Shown here: in pieces, positions 52,964 through 61,614 of the stretch
How the letters are laid out: every line of letters begins with the position of its first letter
Numbering within the stretch: the stretch's first letter is position 1
Origin: Pseudolysinimonas_A sp947085045
Lineage (GTDB): Bacteria > Actinomycetota > Actinomycetes > Actinomycetales > Microbacteriaceae
Reading direction: 5' to 3'
DNA length: 64,000 nt
Assembly: GCA_947085045.1 (NCBI GenBank)
Contig: CAMTUU010000002.1
Location: 310,001 to 374,000, forward strand
Translations under genes and position numbers: made by a program
The notes under the pieces: generated by a model
The model's input: only the letters and a program-made list of their open reading frames with translations
Told to the model about the DNA's origin: nothing
Databases searched by the model: none

Positions 52964-53790
52964 GACTGATTCCGATTCCCGACCGCTCCGAGACGGCCGA
53001 TGATGAGCAGGAGGACGAAGGCGAAGGCGAGCGCGATGAGCGCGAGGATCGCGGAGATCCACGGGTCGGACGACGAGATCTGCAGGATCGCGGTCTGCAG
53101 GTTGCGGCGGTTGAGCAGGCTGGCGAGGGTGAACTCGCCGAGCACGACCGCGACGGTGATGAACGCGGCGGCCAGCACCCCGCGGCGCAGGTTCGGCAGC
53201 AGGACTCTCCAGACGACGGTCGGCCAGCCGGCACCGAGCGACCGAGCGGCCTCGCTGAGCGTGACCACCGGCACCCCGTCGAGGTTGGACTGGATGGCCC
53301 GATACGCGTAGGGAAGCACGAGGATGCCGTAGGCGAGCGCGAGGGTCCAGGTACCGCTGCCGAAGATCTTCACGACGACCGAGTAGACCGGAGCGAGACC
53401 GACGACGAGGACGATCGCCGGAACGGTGATCGGGATGATGCAGATGAACTCGAGCACGCGGCGCAGCTTCGGGAAGCTCATGTGCACGAGCAGCATGGTC
53501 GGCAGCAGGAGTACGAGCACGATGCCGACCGTCACGGCGGCGAGGACGAAGGAGTTGCCGATCGCCTGGAAGAGCTGACGGTACGGGCGCGCGTTCTCGG
53601 GGTCGAAGAGACCCGTCCAGTGGCTCAGCGTGTAGCTGCCGGTGAAGCCGTCCCGCAGCGAGAACTCGAGCAGCGACAGCAGCGGCACGGCGAACACGAC
53701 GGCGACGACGCCCAGGATGATCCAGCGCGTGACGCGGGAAGGGGCGAGGCCGAGGCGCACGGGACCGGCCAGCTTCGACGCCCGGCTCAT
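52960..53790 (-). CDS. ABC importer permease 2 (PotC-like)
   Basis: The 276-aa membrane protein has six helices and the EAA coupling loop LSEAARSLGAGWPTVVWRVLLPNLRRGVL. It forms the channel with the partner permease upstream. ATG 53790 overlaps the partner stop (ATGA). Confidence 0.92.
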   Translation of the reverse strand: MSRASKLAGPVRLGLAPSRVTRWIILGVVAVVFAVPLLSLLEFSLRDGFTGSYTLSHWTGLFDPENARPYRQLFQAIGNSFVLAAVTVGIVLVLLLPTMLLVHMSFPKLRRVLEFICIIPITVPAIVLVVGLAPVYSVVVKIFGSGTWTLALAYGILVLPYAYRAIQSNLDGVPVVTLSEAARSLGAGWPTVVWRVLLPNLRRGVLAAAFITVAVVLGEFTLASLLNRRNLQTAILQISSSDPWISAILALIALAFAFVLLLIIGRLGAVGNRNQS

Positions 53791-54728
53791 CGCTGCCACC
53801 GGGAGGTGCGGGCGGCGAGCACCGAGTAGCCCCACATCACGACGACCATCACGACGATCATCCCGAGGGCGAGCGCACCGGCCATGTTCTCGCGGCCGAG
53901 GACGGTCTCGCTGATCAGCGCCGAGCGGATCTGCAGCGGCACGATCTGCGAACCCTGGCTGATGAGCGCCGCCGCCGTCGCGTACGACGAGAACGCGTTC
54001 GCGAAGAGCAGCAGCAGGCTGCCGATGAACGACGGTGCCAGCACGGGCCCGGCGATCCGGGTCCAGTAGGTCCAGCGCGTGCCGCCGAGCGTTGCGTTCG
54101 CCTCCGCCCACTGCGACTTGAGCCCCTCGAGCGCGGGCAGGAAGGTGATGATCATGAGCGGCACCTGGAAGTAGACGTAGACCGGCAGCAGCCCGGGCAC
54201 CTGGTACAGCCAGACGCCGTTCTCATAGATGTCGACGCCCGCATTGTCGGCCAGCCAGGTCGTGATGAGCCCCTGGCTGCCGATCGCGGCGATGAAGGCG
54301 AAGGCGAGCATGATGCCGCCGAACTGGGCGAGCACGCTCGTGGCGGAGTCGACGATCGTCCGCAGGGCGCCCGACGACTTCGTGCCGAGCATCGCGTAGC
54401 AGACGAGCGCACCGACCACGGCGCCGATGACGGCGGTGACGGCGGAGACCCAGAATGAGCTGCCGAAGGTCGCCAGAACCGTGGGCTCGAAGATCCCGAG
54501 GATGTTGTCGAAGGTGAAGGCGCCGTCCTCGGTGAAGAAGCCGGTGCTCACCGCGAGCACGGTCGGGATGGCGAGGAACAGCAGTACGTAGAGGGCGAAC
54601 GGAGTCAGCCCGAAATACTTGGCGAGACCGCCGCGACGGCGGCGTGGGGAGGGCTCGGCCACGGGATGCCGCCGGGGGGTGTCCCCGGCGGCATCCGCGA
54701 CCAGCGCCGCGGTGTCGGCGACGGTCAT
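53787..54728 (-). CDS. ABC importer permease 1 (PotB-like)
   Basis: The 313-aa membrane protein has a charged N-terminus (1-45), six helices and a coupling loop (GLKSQWAEANATLGGTRWTYWTRIAGPVLAP). The start MTVADTAAL at 54728 lies 17 nt after the receptor-gene stop. It is specific to this importer; the substrate is not known. Confidence 0.9.
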   Translation of the reverse strand: MTVADTAALVADAAGDTPRRHPVAEPSPRRRRGGLAKYFGLTPFALYVLLFLAIPTVLAVSTGFFTEDGAFTFDNILGIFEPTVLATFGSSFWVSAVTAVIGAVVGALVCYAMLGTKSSGALRTIVDSATSVLAQFGGIMLAFAFIAAIGSQGLITTWLADNAGVDIYENGVWLYQVPGLLPVYVYFQVPLMIITFLPALEGLKSQWAEANATLGGTRWTYWTRIAGPVLAPSFIGSLLLLFANAFSSYATAAALISQGSQIVPLQIRSALISETVLGRENMAGALALGMIVVMVVVMWGYSVLAARTSRWQR

Positions 54729-54745
54729 GTTGCGGTGTGTCGCGA

Positions 54746-55858
54746 TCAGGAGATCGCGGCGGCCCACTTCGCGGCGAGCAGCGCGGCGGCGGCCTCGGCC
54801 TGGTCCGAGGTCGGCGTGACGAGGTCGCCCTCGAGCGCACCCAGCGTGTCGAGCGCGTCCTGGTCGACGGTGCCGGCATCCTGCAGCGCCTGGATGGTCA
54901 CCGGGTAGGCACCCCCGACGATGAACAGGTTCTGCGCGGCGGGGCTGTACAGGAATTCCATCCACAGGCGAGCGGCAGCCGGGTTCGGCGCGTCCTTGTT
55001 GATCGCCTGGTTGTAGAACGAGGTGTAGACCGCGCCCGGGAGCGTGGTCACCTCCCAGCCGTCGACCGTGGCGGCGGCGGCGAGGTTGTTGTAGCTCCAG
55101 TCGAAGACGACCTTGGTTTCGCCCGAGGCGATCGTCGCCGGGGTGGCGTTCACCGGGATGAAGTTGCCCGCGTCGTTGAGCTTCTGGAAGTAGTCGACGC
55201 CCGGCTGGAAGTCGTCCAGCGTGCCGCCGTTCTGCACCGTGGCGAGGCCGACGGCGGCGAACGCCGCGCCCGCCTGGGTCGGGTCGCCATTCAGGGCGAC
55301 CGCGCCGCGGTAGTCGTCGCCGAGCAGGTCGTCGAGCGACGTCGGCTTCGGGACCTCGTTCGAGTTGTAGCCGATCGACATCGAGCCGGTGTAGTCGTTC
55401 ACCCAGAGGCCGGTGGCCTCCTTGTTCGCCTCCGGGATCTCGTCCCAGTTCGCGACCTGGTACGGCGCGAAGTAGTCGAGGGAGTCGAGGGTGACCGCGG
55501 TACCGAGATCGAAGACATCCGGAGCCGTGTCCTGGCCGCGGAGGTTGTCGGCCGCGGCGATCTCCTCAGCGGACGAGATGTCGGGGTCGGCGTCGTTGAT
55601 GACGATGTCGTAGGTCTCCTCGAAGAGGGCCTTGATCTCGCCGTAGTTCGCCCAGTTGTCGGGGAGCGCGATGACGTTGAGCTCGCCCTCGGCCTCGGCC
55701 GCGGCGATCAGGGCGTCGAGGCCGCCGAAGTCTTCGGCGCTCGTCGCGGTGGCCGCGTCGACATCGGACGCGGGCGCGTCCGGAGCGGCGCAGGCGCTGA
55801 GCCCGACGGCGAGGGCGGCAGCAGCCGCGACGCCGACGAGGGCACGCTTGGTGATCAC
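54746..55858 (-). CDS. ABC importer substrate-binding lipoprotein (iron/polyamine-type family)
   Basis: The 370-aa lipoprotein has a signal ending in the lipobox LSAC (C23). The mature protein begins as family-1/PotD-like receptors do (ALIAAAEAEGELNVIALPDNWANY) and contains VTLDSLDYFAPYQV. GTG 55858 follows GGAGGAAATT. It is the receptor for the permeases and ATPase that follow. Iron, polyamine, thiamine or phosphonate ligands are all possible. Confidence 0.9.
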   Translation of the reverse strand: MITKRALVGVAAAAALAVGLSACAAPDAPASDVDAATATSAEDFGGLDALIAAAEAEGELNVIALPDNWANYGEIKALFEETYDIVINDADPDISSAEEIAAADNLRGQDTAPDVFDLGTAVTLDSLDYFAPYQVANWDEIPEANKEATGLWVNDYTGSMSIGYNSNEVPKPTSLDDLLGDDYRGAVALNGDPTQAGAAFAAVGLATVQNGGTLDDFQPGVDYFQKLNDAGNFIPVNATPATIASGETKVVFDWSYNNLAAAATVDGWEVTTLPGAVYTSFYNQAINKDAPNPAAARLWMEFLYSPAAQNLFIVGGAYPVTIQALQDAGTVDQDALDTLGALEGDLVTPTSDQAEAAAALLAAKWAAAIS

Positions 55859-55917
55859 AATTTCCTCCAGGTGGATAGAGCGCGCGCGGCCCAGGGATGA
55901 CCGCGTCGACCAGAAAG

Positions 55918-55938
55918 TAGGTCGGGCAAACGACCCTA
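55918..55938. promoter_or_regulatory. Imperfect inverted repeat in the importer promoter region
   Basis: TAGGTCG and CGACCCTA arms flank GGCAAA, about 60 bp upstream of the receptor-gene start and 90 bp from the divergent YcaQ gene. It is a possible operator; one base is unpaired, so support is weak. The remainder of the 170-nt gap shows no gene. Confidence 0.3.
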
Positions 55939-56029
55939 GGGGAGCCCGGAGGTTAACGGAAGGTTTCCCGGCGGTAGCCGCACGAGCTGTCTACCCCGCG
56001 CCGTCTGCGGCACTGGCTAGATTCGAGGG

Positions 56030-57232
56030 ATGCCGGAGAAGATCTCGGCGGCGAGCGCCCGCCGCATCGCTCTGGCCGCGCAGGGATTCGGAGCTCCGCG
56101 ACCCGCGGCGGTCGGCACCCGGCAGCTCAATCTGCTGATCGAGCGGCTCGGCATCCTGCAGATCGACTCGGTCAACGTATTCGAACGCAGCCACTATCTC
56201 CCCGTCGTGGCGCGCCTGGGGCCCTACGACAAGAACCTGCTCGACCGGCTCACCCTCGCCCCGAAGGCGCCCTACCTCGAGTACTGGGCCCATGTCGCGG
56301 CCTTCGTGCCGCGCGACGACTGGCCGCTCTGGGCGTTCCGGCGGGCCGAGCTGCGCCAGAAGTACGGCAAGCCCGGCACGTGGTTCGCCACGCATCCCGA
56401 GATGGTCGCGTTCGTGCTGGCCGAGCTCGCGGCGAACGGACCGCGGGCGGCGAGTCAGATCGAGCACGAGGAGAACGTGCGCCGAGGTCCCTGGTGGGGC
56501 CTTTCCGACATCAAGGAGGCGCTGGAGTACCTCTTCCTGTTCGGCGAGGTGGTCACGGCCGGCCGCCGCGGGTTCGAGCGGGTGTACGCGCTGCCCGAGC
56601 AGATCCTGCCGCCGCACCTGCGGAACGCCGTCGTCGCGGCGGCGGACGCGCAGCGCGAACTCGTGCGTCGCGCGCTCCGGGCGCACGGCATCGGCACCGC
56701 GAAGGACATCGCCGACTACTACCGGCTCTCTGTCGCCGCCGCGGCCCGGCTGCTCGACGAACTCGTCGAAGCCGGGCACGCGCACCGGGTCGCCGTCGAG
56801 GGCTGGAAGGCCCCGGGCTATCTCGCGGCGGATGCCCGCATCCCTCGCCGCATCGAGACCGCAGCACTTCTCTCGCCGTTCGACCCCGTCGTCTGGGAAC
56901 GCGACCGTACCGAGCGGATGTTCGGCTTCCGCTACCGCATCGAGATCTACACGCCCGCTCCGCAGCGCGTCTACGGCTACTACACGCTGCCCGCCCTCGT
57001 CGACGAGGCGCTGGTCGGCCGCATCGACGTCAAGAGCCACCGGCAGGCCGGCGTGCTGCGGGTGCAGTCGGCGTGGCGCGAAGCGGGCGCCCCTGCTGGC
57101 TCCGAGGAACGTCTCGTGCCGGTGCTGCGCGACCTCGCCGCCTGGCAGGGACTCGGGGATGTCGTGGTCGCCGATCGCGGAGACCTCGCCCGCGATCTCG
57201 CGGCGGCGCTCGGCGTCTCGGTGGTCGAGTAG
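56030..57232 (+). CDS. YcaQ/AlkX-type DNA crosslink glycosylase-like protein
   Basis: The 400-aa winged-helix protein has the QxD motif of this glycosylase family in LGILQIDSVNVFERSHYLPVVARLG near residues 40-64, plus the DUF1006/HTH_42-type WAHVAAFVP and LLSPFDPVVWERDR segments. Relatives unhook interstrand DNA crosslinks. The ATG at 56030 follows TAGATT by 6 nt. Confidence 0.9.
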   Translation: MPEKISAASARRIALAAQGFGAPRPAAVGTRQLNLLIERLGILQIDSVNVFERSHYLPVVARLGPYDKNLLDRLTLAPKAPYLEYWAHVAAFVPRDDWPLWAFRRAELRQKYGKPGTWFATHPEMVAFVLAELAANGPRAASQIEHEENVRRGPWWGLSDIKEALEYLFLFGEVVTAGRRGFERVYALPEQILPPHLRNAVVAAADAQRELVRRALRAHGIGTAKDIADYYRLSVAAAARLLDELVEAGHAHRVAVEGWKAPGYLAADARIPRRIETAALLSPFDPVVWERDRTERMFGFRYRIEIYTPAPQRVYGYYTLPALVDEALVGRIDVKSHRQAGVLRVQSAWREAGAPAGSEERLVPVLRDLAAWQGLGDVVVADRGDLARDLAAALGVSVVE

Positions 57233-57252
57233 CGGCGAAGGGCTGGGGCTGG

Positions 57253-58140
57253 TCAGAACTTCGTGGCGTTGCCCAGCAGGCGCGCGACGCGGTCGGGAAT
57301 CGGCGGGTGTGTCGAGAACAGCTTCGACAGGAATCCCGGACGGTTCGGGTCGGAGATCCACAGGTGCGACATCGACGTGTTGGTGCGCGCGACCGGGCGA
57401 CCGGAGTCGGCGAGCTTCTGCAGCGCCGAGGCGAGCGCCTCCGGCTGCCTGGTCGTCAGCGAGGCGGTGGCATCCGCCAGGTACTCGCGCTGACGCGACA
57501 CCGCGGCCTGCACGACGGCGGCGACGATCGGCGCGAGGATCGCGGCGACGATGCCGATCGCGAGGAAGACGAGCGCAGCGGGACCGGCGTTGCTGCTGCG
57601 ACCGCGGCCGCCCCAGAAGATCATGCGGAAGATGATGTCGGCGATCAGGCCGACGGCGATCACGAGTCCGAAGACGACGAGCGAGACCCGGATGTCGTAG
57701 TTCTTCACGTGCCCCATCTCGTGGGCCATGACGCCCTCGAGTTCCGAGTCGGACATCAGCTCGAGCAGGCCGGTGGTCGCCGCGACGACGGCGTTCTGGG
57801 GGTCGCGGCCGGTCGCGAAGGCGTTCGGGGCCGGATCGTTGATGACGTACACCTTCGGCATCGGCAGGCCTTCGGTGATGGAGAGGTTCTCGACGATGCG
57901 GTACAGCCGCGGCTCGTCGGCCTTCTGGATCTCGCGGGCGCCCGACAGCGCGAGCGTCTCCCGGGTCGCCATGAAGTACTGGAAGAGCGCGTAGGCACCG
58001 GCGATGACGACCGTGATGATCGAGATGAGCCACTCGCCGTAGAGGAAGGTCGGGATCAGGCTCAGCCCGGCGATGATCACCATGAACAGGATGATGATCA
58101 GCACGGTGTTGCGCTTGTTCTTCGCGATCGCGGAGTACAT
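57253..58140 (-). CDS. htpX: M48-family membrane metalloprotease HtpX
   Basis: The 295-aa zinc protease has HEMGH (H140, E141, H144) after two N-terminal membrane helices, and two more helices after the zinc site. The third zinc ligand is the Glu in the REYLADATAS segment. HtpX degrades misfolded membrane proteins. It follows the LemA gene in the same direction, as in many bacteria. Confidence 0.96.
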   Translation of the reverse strand: MYSAIAKNKRNTVLIIILFMVIIAGLSLIPTFLYGEWLISIITVVIAGAYALFQYFMATRETLALSGAREIQKADEPRLYRIVENLSITEGLPMPKVYVINDPAPNAFATGRDPQNAVVAATTGLLELMSDSELEGVMAHEMGHVKNYDIRVSLVVFGLVIAVGLIADIIFRMIFWGGRGRSSNAGPAALVFLAIGIVAAILAPIVAAVVQAAVSRQREYLADATASLTTRQPEALASALQKLADSGRPVARTNTSMSHLWISDPNRPGFLSKLFSTHPPIPDRVARLLGNATKF

Positions 58141-58214
58141 CTTCAGTTCCTCAAGGACGCCGGGATATCAAGCGGCTCCGCCGATCAGTCAACCGGCGGA
58201 GCCTGAGCCGATGC

Positions 58215-58781
58215 TCAGAACTGCACCTTCGGCGGCTCCGCGATGGCCGACGGCTCGTCGACCTCGAAGAACTCGCGCTCGGTGAAGCCGAGACCGCGCA
58301 CGAAGAGAGTGTTCGGGAAGACCTTGATCTTGGTGTTCAGCTCGCGCACGCCGCCGTTGTAGAAGCGACGCGACGCCTGGATCTTGTCCTCGGTGTCGAC
58401 GAGCTCGCCCTGCAGCTGGAGGAAGTTCTGATTCGCCTGCAGCTGCGGGTACGCCTCAGCTACCGCGAACAGGCTCTTCAGGGCGCCCTGCAGGTCGTTC
58501 TCCGCCGCACTGGCCTGAGCCGGCGTCGACGCGTTCACGGTTTCGGAGCGGGCCTTGGTGACGTTCTCGAAGACCTGCTTCTCGTGGGCCGCGTAGCCCT
58601 TGACCGCCTCGATGAGGCTCGGGATGAGGTCGGCGCGCCGCTTGAGCTGCACCGTGATATCGCTCCACGCCTCGTCGACGCGGACGTTGAGGCGGACGAG
58701 GCCGTTGTAGGTCGACAGAAGGTACACGCCGACGATGATGACGAGCAGCACGATGATGCCGACGACGATGAGGATCTCCAT
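58215..58781 (-). CDS. lemA: LemA-family protein
   Basis: The 188-aa protein has an N-terminal helix (about 3-22), followed by a long helical bundle with the conserved NVRVDEAWSDITVQLKRRADLIPSLIEAVKGYAAHEKQVF and NFLQLQGELVDTEDKIQASRRFYN segments. ATG 58781 (MEILIVV) is preferred because TATGAT lies 7 nt upstream; ATG 58793 is in frame. LemA often accompanies HtpX; its role is unclear. Confidence 0.93.
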   Translation of the reverse strand: MEILIVVGIIVLLVIIVGVYLLSTYNGLVRLNVRVDEAWSDITVQLKRRADLIPSLIEAVKGYAAHEKQVFENVTKARSETVNASTPAQASAAENDLQGALKSLFAVAEAYPQLQANQNFLQLQGELVDTEDKIQASRRFYNGGVRELNTKIKVFPNTLFVRGLGFTEREFFEVDEPSAIAEPPKVQF

Positions 58782-58802
58782 GCCCGTCATCATAGGGGCG
58801 GA

Positions 58803-60188
58803 TCACCGTCCGCGAGCTGAGAGTACCTCGCGATACCAGTCGAACGAGGCCTTCGGCCGACGCTCCTGCGTGCCCGGATCGACCGAGACCAACCCGAACT
58901 TCTGGGTGTACCCGGCGGCCCACTCGAAGTTGTCGAGCAGGGACCAGATGAAGTACCCCTCGACCTTCACGCCGGGCACCGCCGTCGTTGCAGCCGCGAG
59001 ATGGGTGGACAGATAGTCGATGCGCTCCACATCGTCGACGAAGCCGCTGCGACCGGGCATGTCGGGGTAGCTGGCGCCGCCCTCGGTGAAGATGATCGGT
59101 GGCAGGCGCGCCCCGTAACTCTCGGCGAGATGGCGCAGCAGCGCGGGCACCTGGTCGGGCGAATCGGGCCAGCCGAACCCGGTGACCCCGTACTCCGGCC
59201 ACGGCTCGAGCCGCAGCGGCAGATCGAGCATCGCCTTCGACTGGCCGTCGTGCGTGCCGACCTTCACGCGGGGCGGCCCGGCGGCGACCCTGCTCGGGAA
59301 GTAGTACTGCACGCCGTAGAAGTCCAGCGGTTCGCCCATGATCTTCGTGTCGCCCCAGCGCGGCAGGGCCGCGAGCCGCACGGCGAGCCCGATCAGCCCC
59401 GGCGGCCGCTTGCCGCGCAGCACCGGCTCGGCGAAGACATGGTTGCTGAGGATGTCGAAGTTGCGCGCCGCGAACCGGTCGCGCCATCGGGAGCTGGCGG
59501 CGAACACCGGGGTGTGGGCATTGGAGATGCCGATCCGCCCGGCGACGGGCACCTCGCGCAGCGCCCGCACGGCCAGCCCGTGCCCGAGCAACAGGTGGTG
59601 CGCGGCCCGGGCTCCCGCGACCCACAGCGCCTTCCCCGGCGAGTGCACGTCGAGCGTGTAACCCTCCAGGGCCAGCGTCGCCGGCTCGTTGACGGTCACC
59701 CAGTCGGCGACGCGATCGCCGAAGGCCTCCCCCGCCAGGCGCACGTAGTCGGCGAACCGGTAGGCGGTGTCGCGCTTGGTCCAGCCACCCGCCTCGTCGA
59801 TCTCGAGCGGGGTGTCCCAGTGGAACAGGGTCGCCATCGGACGGATGCCGGCGGCGAGCAGCTCGTCGAGCAGCCGGTCGTAGAACGCGAGGCCTTTCGC
59901 GTTCGCCGGGCCACGGCCGGTCGGCTGCACGCGCGGCCAGGAGATCGAGAACCGGTAGGCGTCGACTCCGAGGGTCTTCAGGAGCGCGACGTCCTCCGGC
60001 ATCCGGTGGTAGTGGTCGGCGGCGGTCAGCGCGTCGGAGCCGTCGAGGATGCGGTCCGGCTCGGCGGCGAACAGGTCCCAGCCGGCCGGGCCGCGCTCGT
60101 CGGCCCCGCCCTCGATCTGGTACGCGGAGGTGCTCACCCCGAGAAGGAAGCCCGGCGGCAGCTTCGCCGCCAGCTCCTCGGGTGTCAC
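58803..60188 (-). CDS. Glycoside hydrolase family 1 protein, copy A (beta-glycosidase-like)
   Basis: The 461-aa TIM-barrel enzyme has the acid/base E168 (TVNEP) and the nucleophile E369 in FTEGGAS; the usual ITENG reads TEGG here. The N-terminal YQIEGG and WDLF segments are standard for GH1. It lacks a signal peptide, so it is cytoplasmic. It is a tandem paralogue of copy B immediately upstream. The sugar substrate is unknown. Confidence 0.93.
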   Translation of the reverse strand: MTPEELAAKLPPGFLLGVSTSAYQIEGGADERGPAGWDLFAAEPDRILDGSDALTAADHYHRMPEDVALLKTLGVDAYRFSISWPRVQPTGRGPANAKGLAFYDRLLDELLAAGIRPMATLFHWDTPLEIDEAGGWTKRDTAYRFADYVRLAGEAFGDRVADWVTVNEPATLALEGYTLDVHSPGKALWVAGARAAHHLLLGHGLAVRALREVPVAGRIGISNAHTPVFAASSRWRDRFAARNFDILSNHVFAEPVLRGKRPPGLIGLAVRLAALPRWGDTKIMGEPLDFYGVQYYFPSRVAAGPPRVKVGTHDGQSKAMLDLPLRLEPWPEYGVTGFGWPDSPDQVPALLRHLAESYGARLPPIIFTEGGASYPDMPGRSGFVDDVERIDYLSTHLAAATTAVPGVKVEGYFIWSLLDNFEWAAGYTQKFGLVSVDPGTQERRPKASFDWYREVLSARGR

Positions 60189-60192
60189 GTCC

Positions 60193-61614
60193 TCATTCTG
60201 TCAGCGGCGCGCGGTCGGACCTGGCCATTTGCACGGCGCGGAACCAGTGGTAGGACGATTTCGGGGTGCGGGCGAGCGTCTCGGTGTCGAGGTGCACCAT
60301 CCCGAAGCGTTGCGAGAACCCTGCCGCCCACTCCCAGTTGTCGACGAAGGTCCAGACGAAGTACGCGTCGACCTCCGGCCGAGCGGCGGCGACCGCGACA
60401 TGACGGCTCAGGTAGTCGACCCGGTCGGTGTCGTCGACGCTCCCGTCGGCCCCGATCGTGTCGGGGAACGACGCCCCGCCCTCGGTGATCTGGACGCGCG
60501 GCATCCGGTCGCCGTAGCGGTTCGCCATGTAGTCCAGCACGTCGCCGAGCGAGTCGGGCGCGATCGGCCAGCCGAATCCGGTGACCGGATGCTCGGGGAA
60601 CGGCTCCAGCCGGAACGGCACGTCCTTCATCGCCTCGGTCTCGCCGTCGGGCGTGTGCCCCGCCGGATCGGCGCCGGCCGCGATCCGCGACGGGAAGTAG
60701 TAGTTGAGCCCGTAGAAGTCGAGCGGCCGCGAGATGACCGCGGCGTCGCGGCCGAGGCGCGAGAGCACCTTCAGCCCGAGCCGTTCGATCCCGCGCGCGC
60801 CCCGCGGCAGTTCCGCGGCTCTCCCCAGCAGCACGGGATCGGCGAACAGCCGGTTGTGGACGAAGTCGAAGAGGTCGGCGGCATCCCCGTCCTCCCTCGA
60901 CGACGTTGCGGGCTCGACGGGCGTGTGCACGTTGGTGATGCCGATGCGGCCGGCCACCGGCACGGCGCGAAGTGCGTCGACTGCGAGGCCGTGGGCCCGC
61001 AAAAGGGTGCGCACGGCCCGGATCGCGCCGAACAGCTTCGTGCGGCCGGGGGCGTGCACGCCGAGCGCGTAGCCGTCGATGATGACGGTCGCCGGCTCGT
61101 TGAGGGTGATCCAGTCGGCGACACGATCGCCGAACGCCTGGCCCGCGGCGGCGGCGTACTCGCCGAACCGGTCGGCGGTGTCGCGGCGCAGCCAGCCGCC
61201 CCGCTCCTCGAGCGGCGCCGGCGTGTCCCAGTGGAAGAGCGTCGCGACCGGACGGATGCCGGCCTCGAGCAGTCCGTCGAGAACCCGGTCGTAGTAGGCG
61301 ACGGCCTTCGGGTTGACCGGGCCGCGGCCGTCGGGCAGCAGCCGGCTCCAGGACAGCGAGAACCGGGAGGCGTCGATCCGTGCGTCGCGCATGAGGGCGA
61401 GATCGTGGTCGAACCGGTGGTAGGCATCCGTCGTCACCGCGGGGGTGGAACCGTCGCGGATGCGGCCGGGTTCCGCGGCGAACACGTCCCAGGTCGACGG
61501 AGTGCGGCCGTCGACATCCCACGCGCCCTCGATCTGCGGCGCGGCGCTGGCGACACCGAAGACGAAGTCCGGTCTCATCCGGGCCGCGAGCTCCTCAGGG
61601 GTGAGGGAGGTCAC
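60193..61614 (-). CDS. Glycoside hydrolase family 1 protein, copy B (beta-glycosidase-like)
   Basis: The 473-aa enzyme has E173 (TLNEP) and E378 (QITEGGAS). Like copy A it has TEGG rather than TENG. At the N-terminus it reads APQIEG where copy A and most relatives have YQIEG, which may alter substrate contacts. ATG 61614 overlaps the lactone-oxidase stop (ATGA), and copy A starts 4 nt downstream of its stop, so the genes form one operon. Confidence 0.93.
   Translation of the reverse strand: MTSLTPEELAARMRPDFVFGVASAAPQIEGAWDVDGRTPSTWDVFAAEPGRIRDGSTPAVTTDAYHRFDHDLALMRDARIDASRFSLSWSRLLPDGRGPVNPKAVAYYDRVLDGLLEAGIRPVATLFHWDTPAPLEERGGWLRRDTADRFGEYAAAAGQAFGDRVADWITLNEPATVIIDGYALGVHAPGRTKLFGAIRAVRTLLRAHGLAVDALRAVPVAGRIGITNVHTPVEPATSSREDGDAADLFDFVHNRLFADPVLLGRAAELPRGARGIERLGLKVLSRLGRDAAVISRPLDFYGLNYYFPSRIAAGADPAGHTPDGETEAMKDVPFRLEPFPEHPVTGFGWPIAPDSLGDVLDYMANRYGDRMPRVQITEGGASFPDTIGADGSVDDTDRVDYLSRHVAVAAARPEVDAYFVWTFVDNWEWAAGFSQRFGMVHLDTETLARTPKSSYHWFRAVQMARSDRAPLTE

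Noticed and set aside
57225..57250. GGTCGAGTAGCGGCG at the end of the YcaQ gene, similar to a REP half
   Set aside because: It is the coding end plus stop codon and has no palindromic partner.
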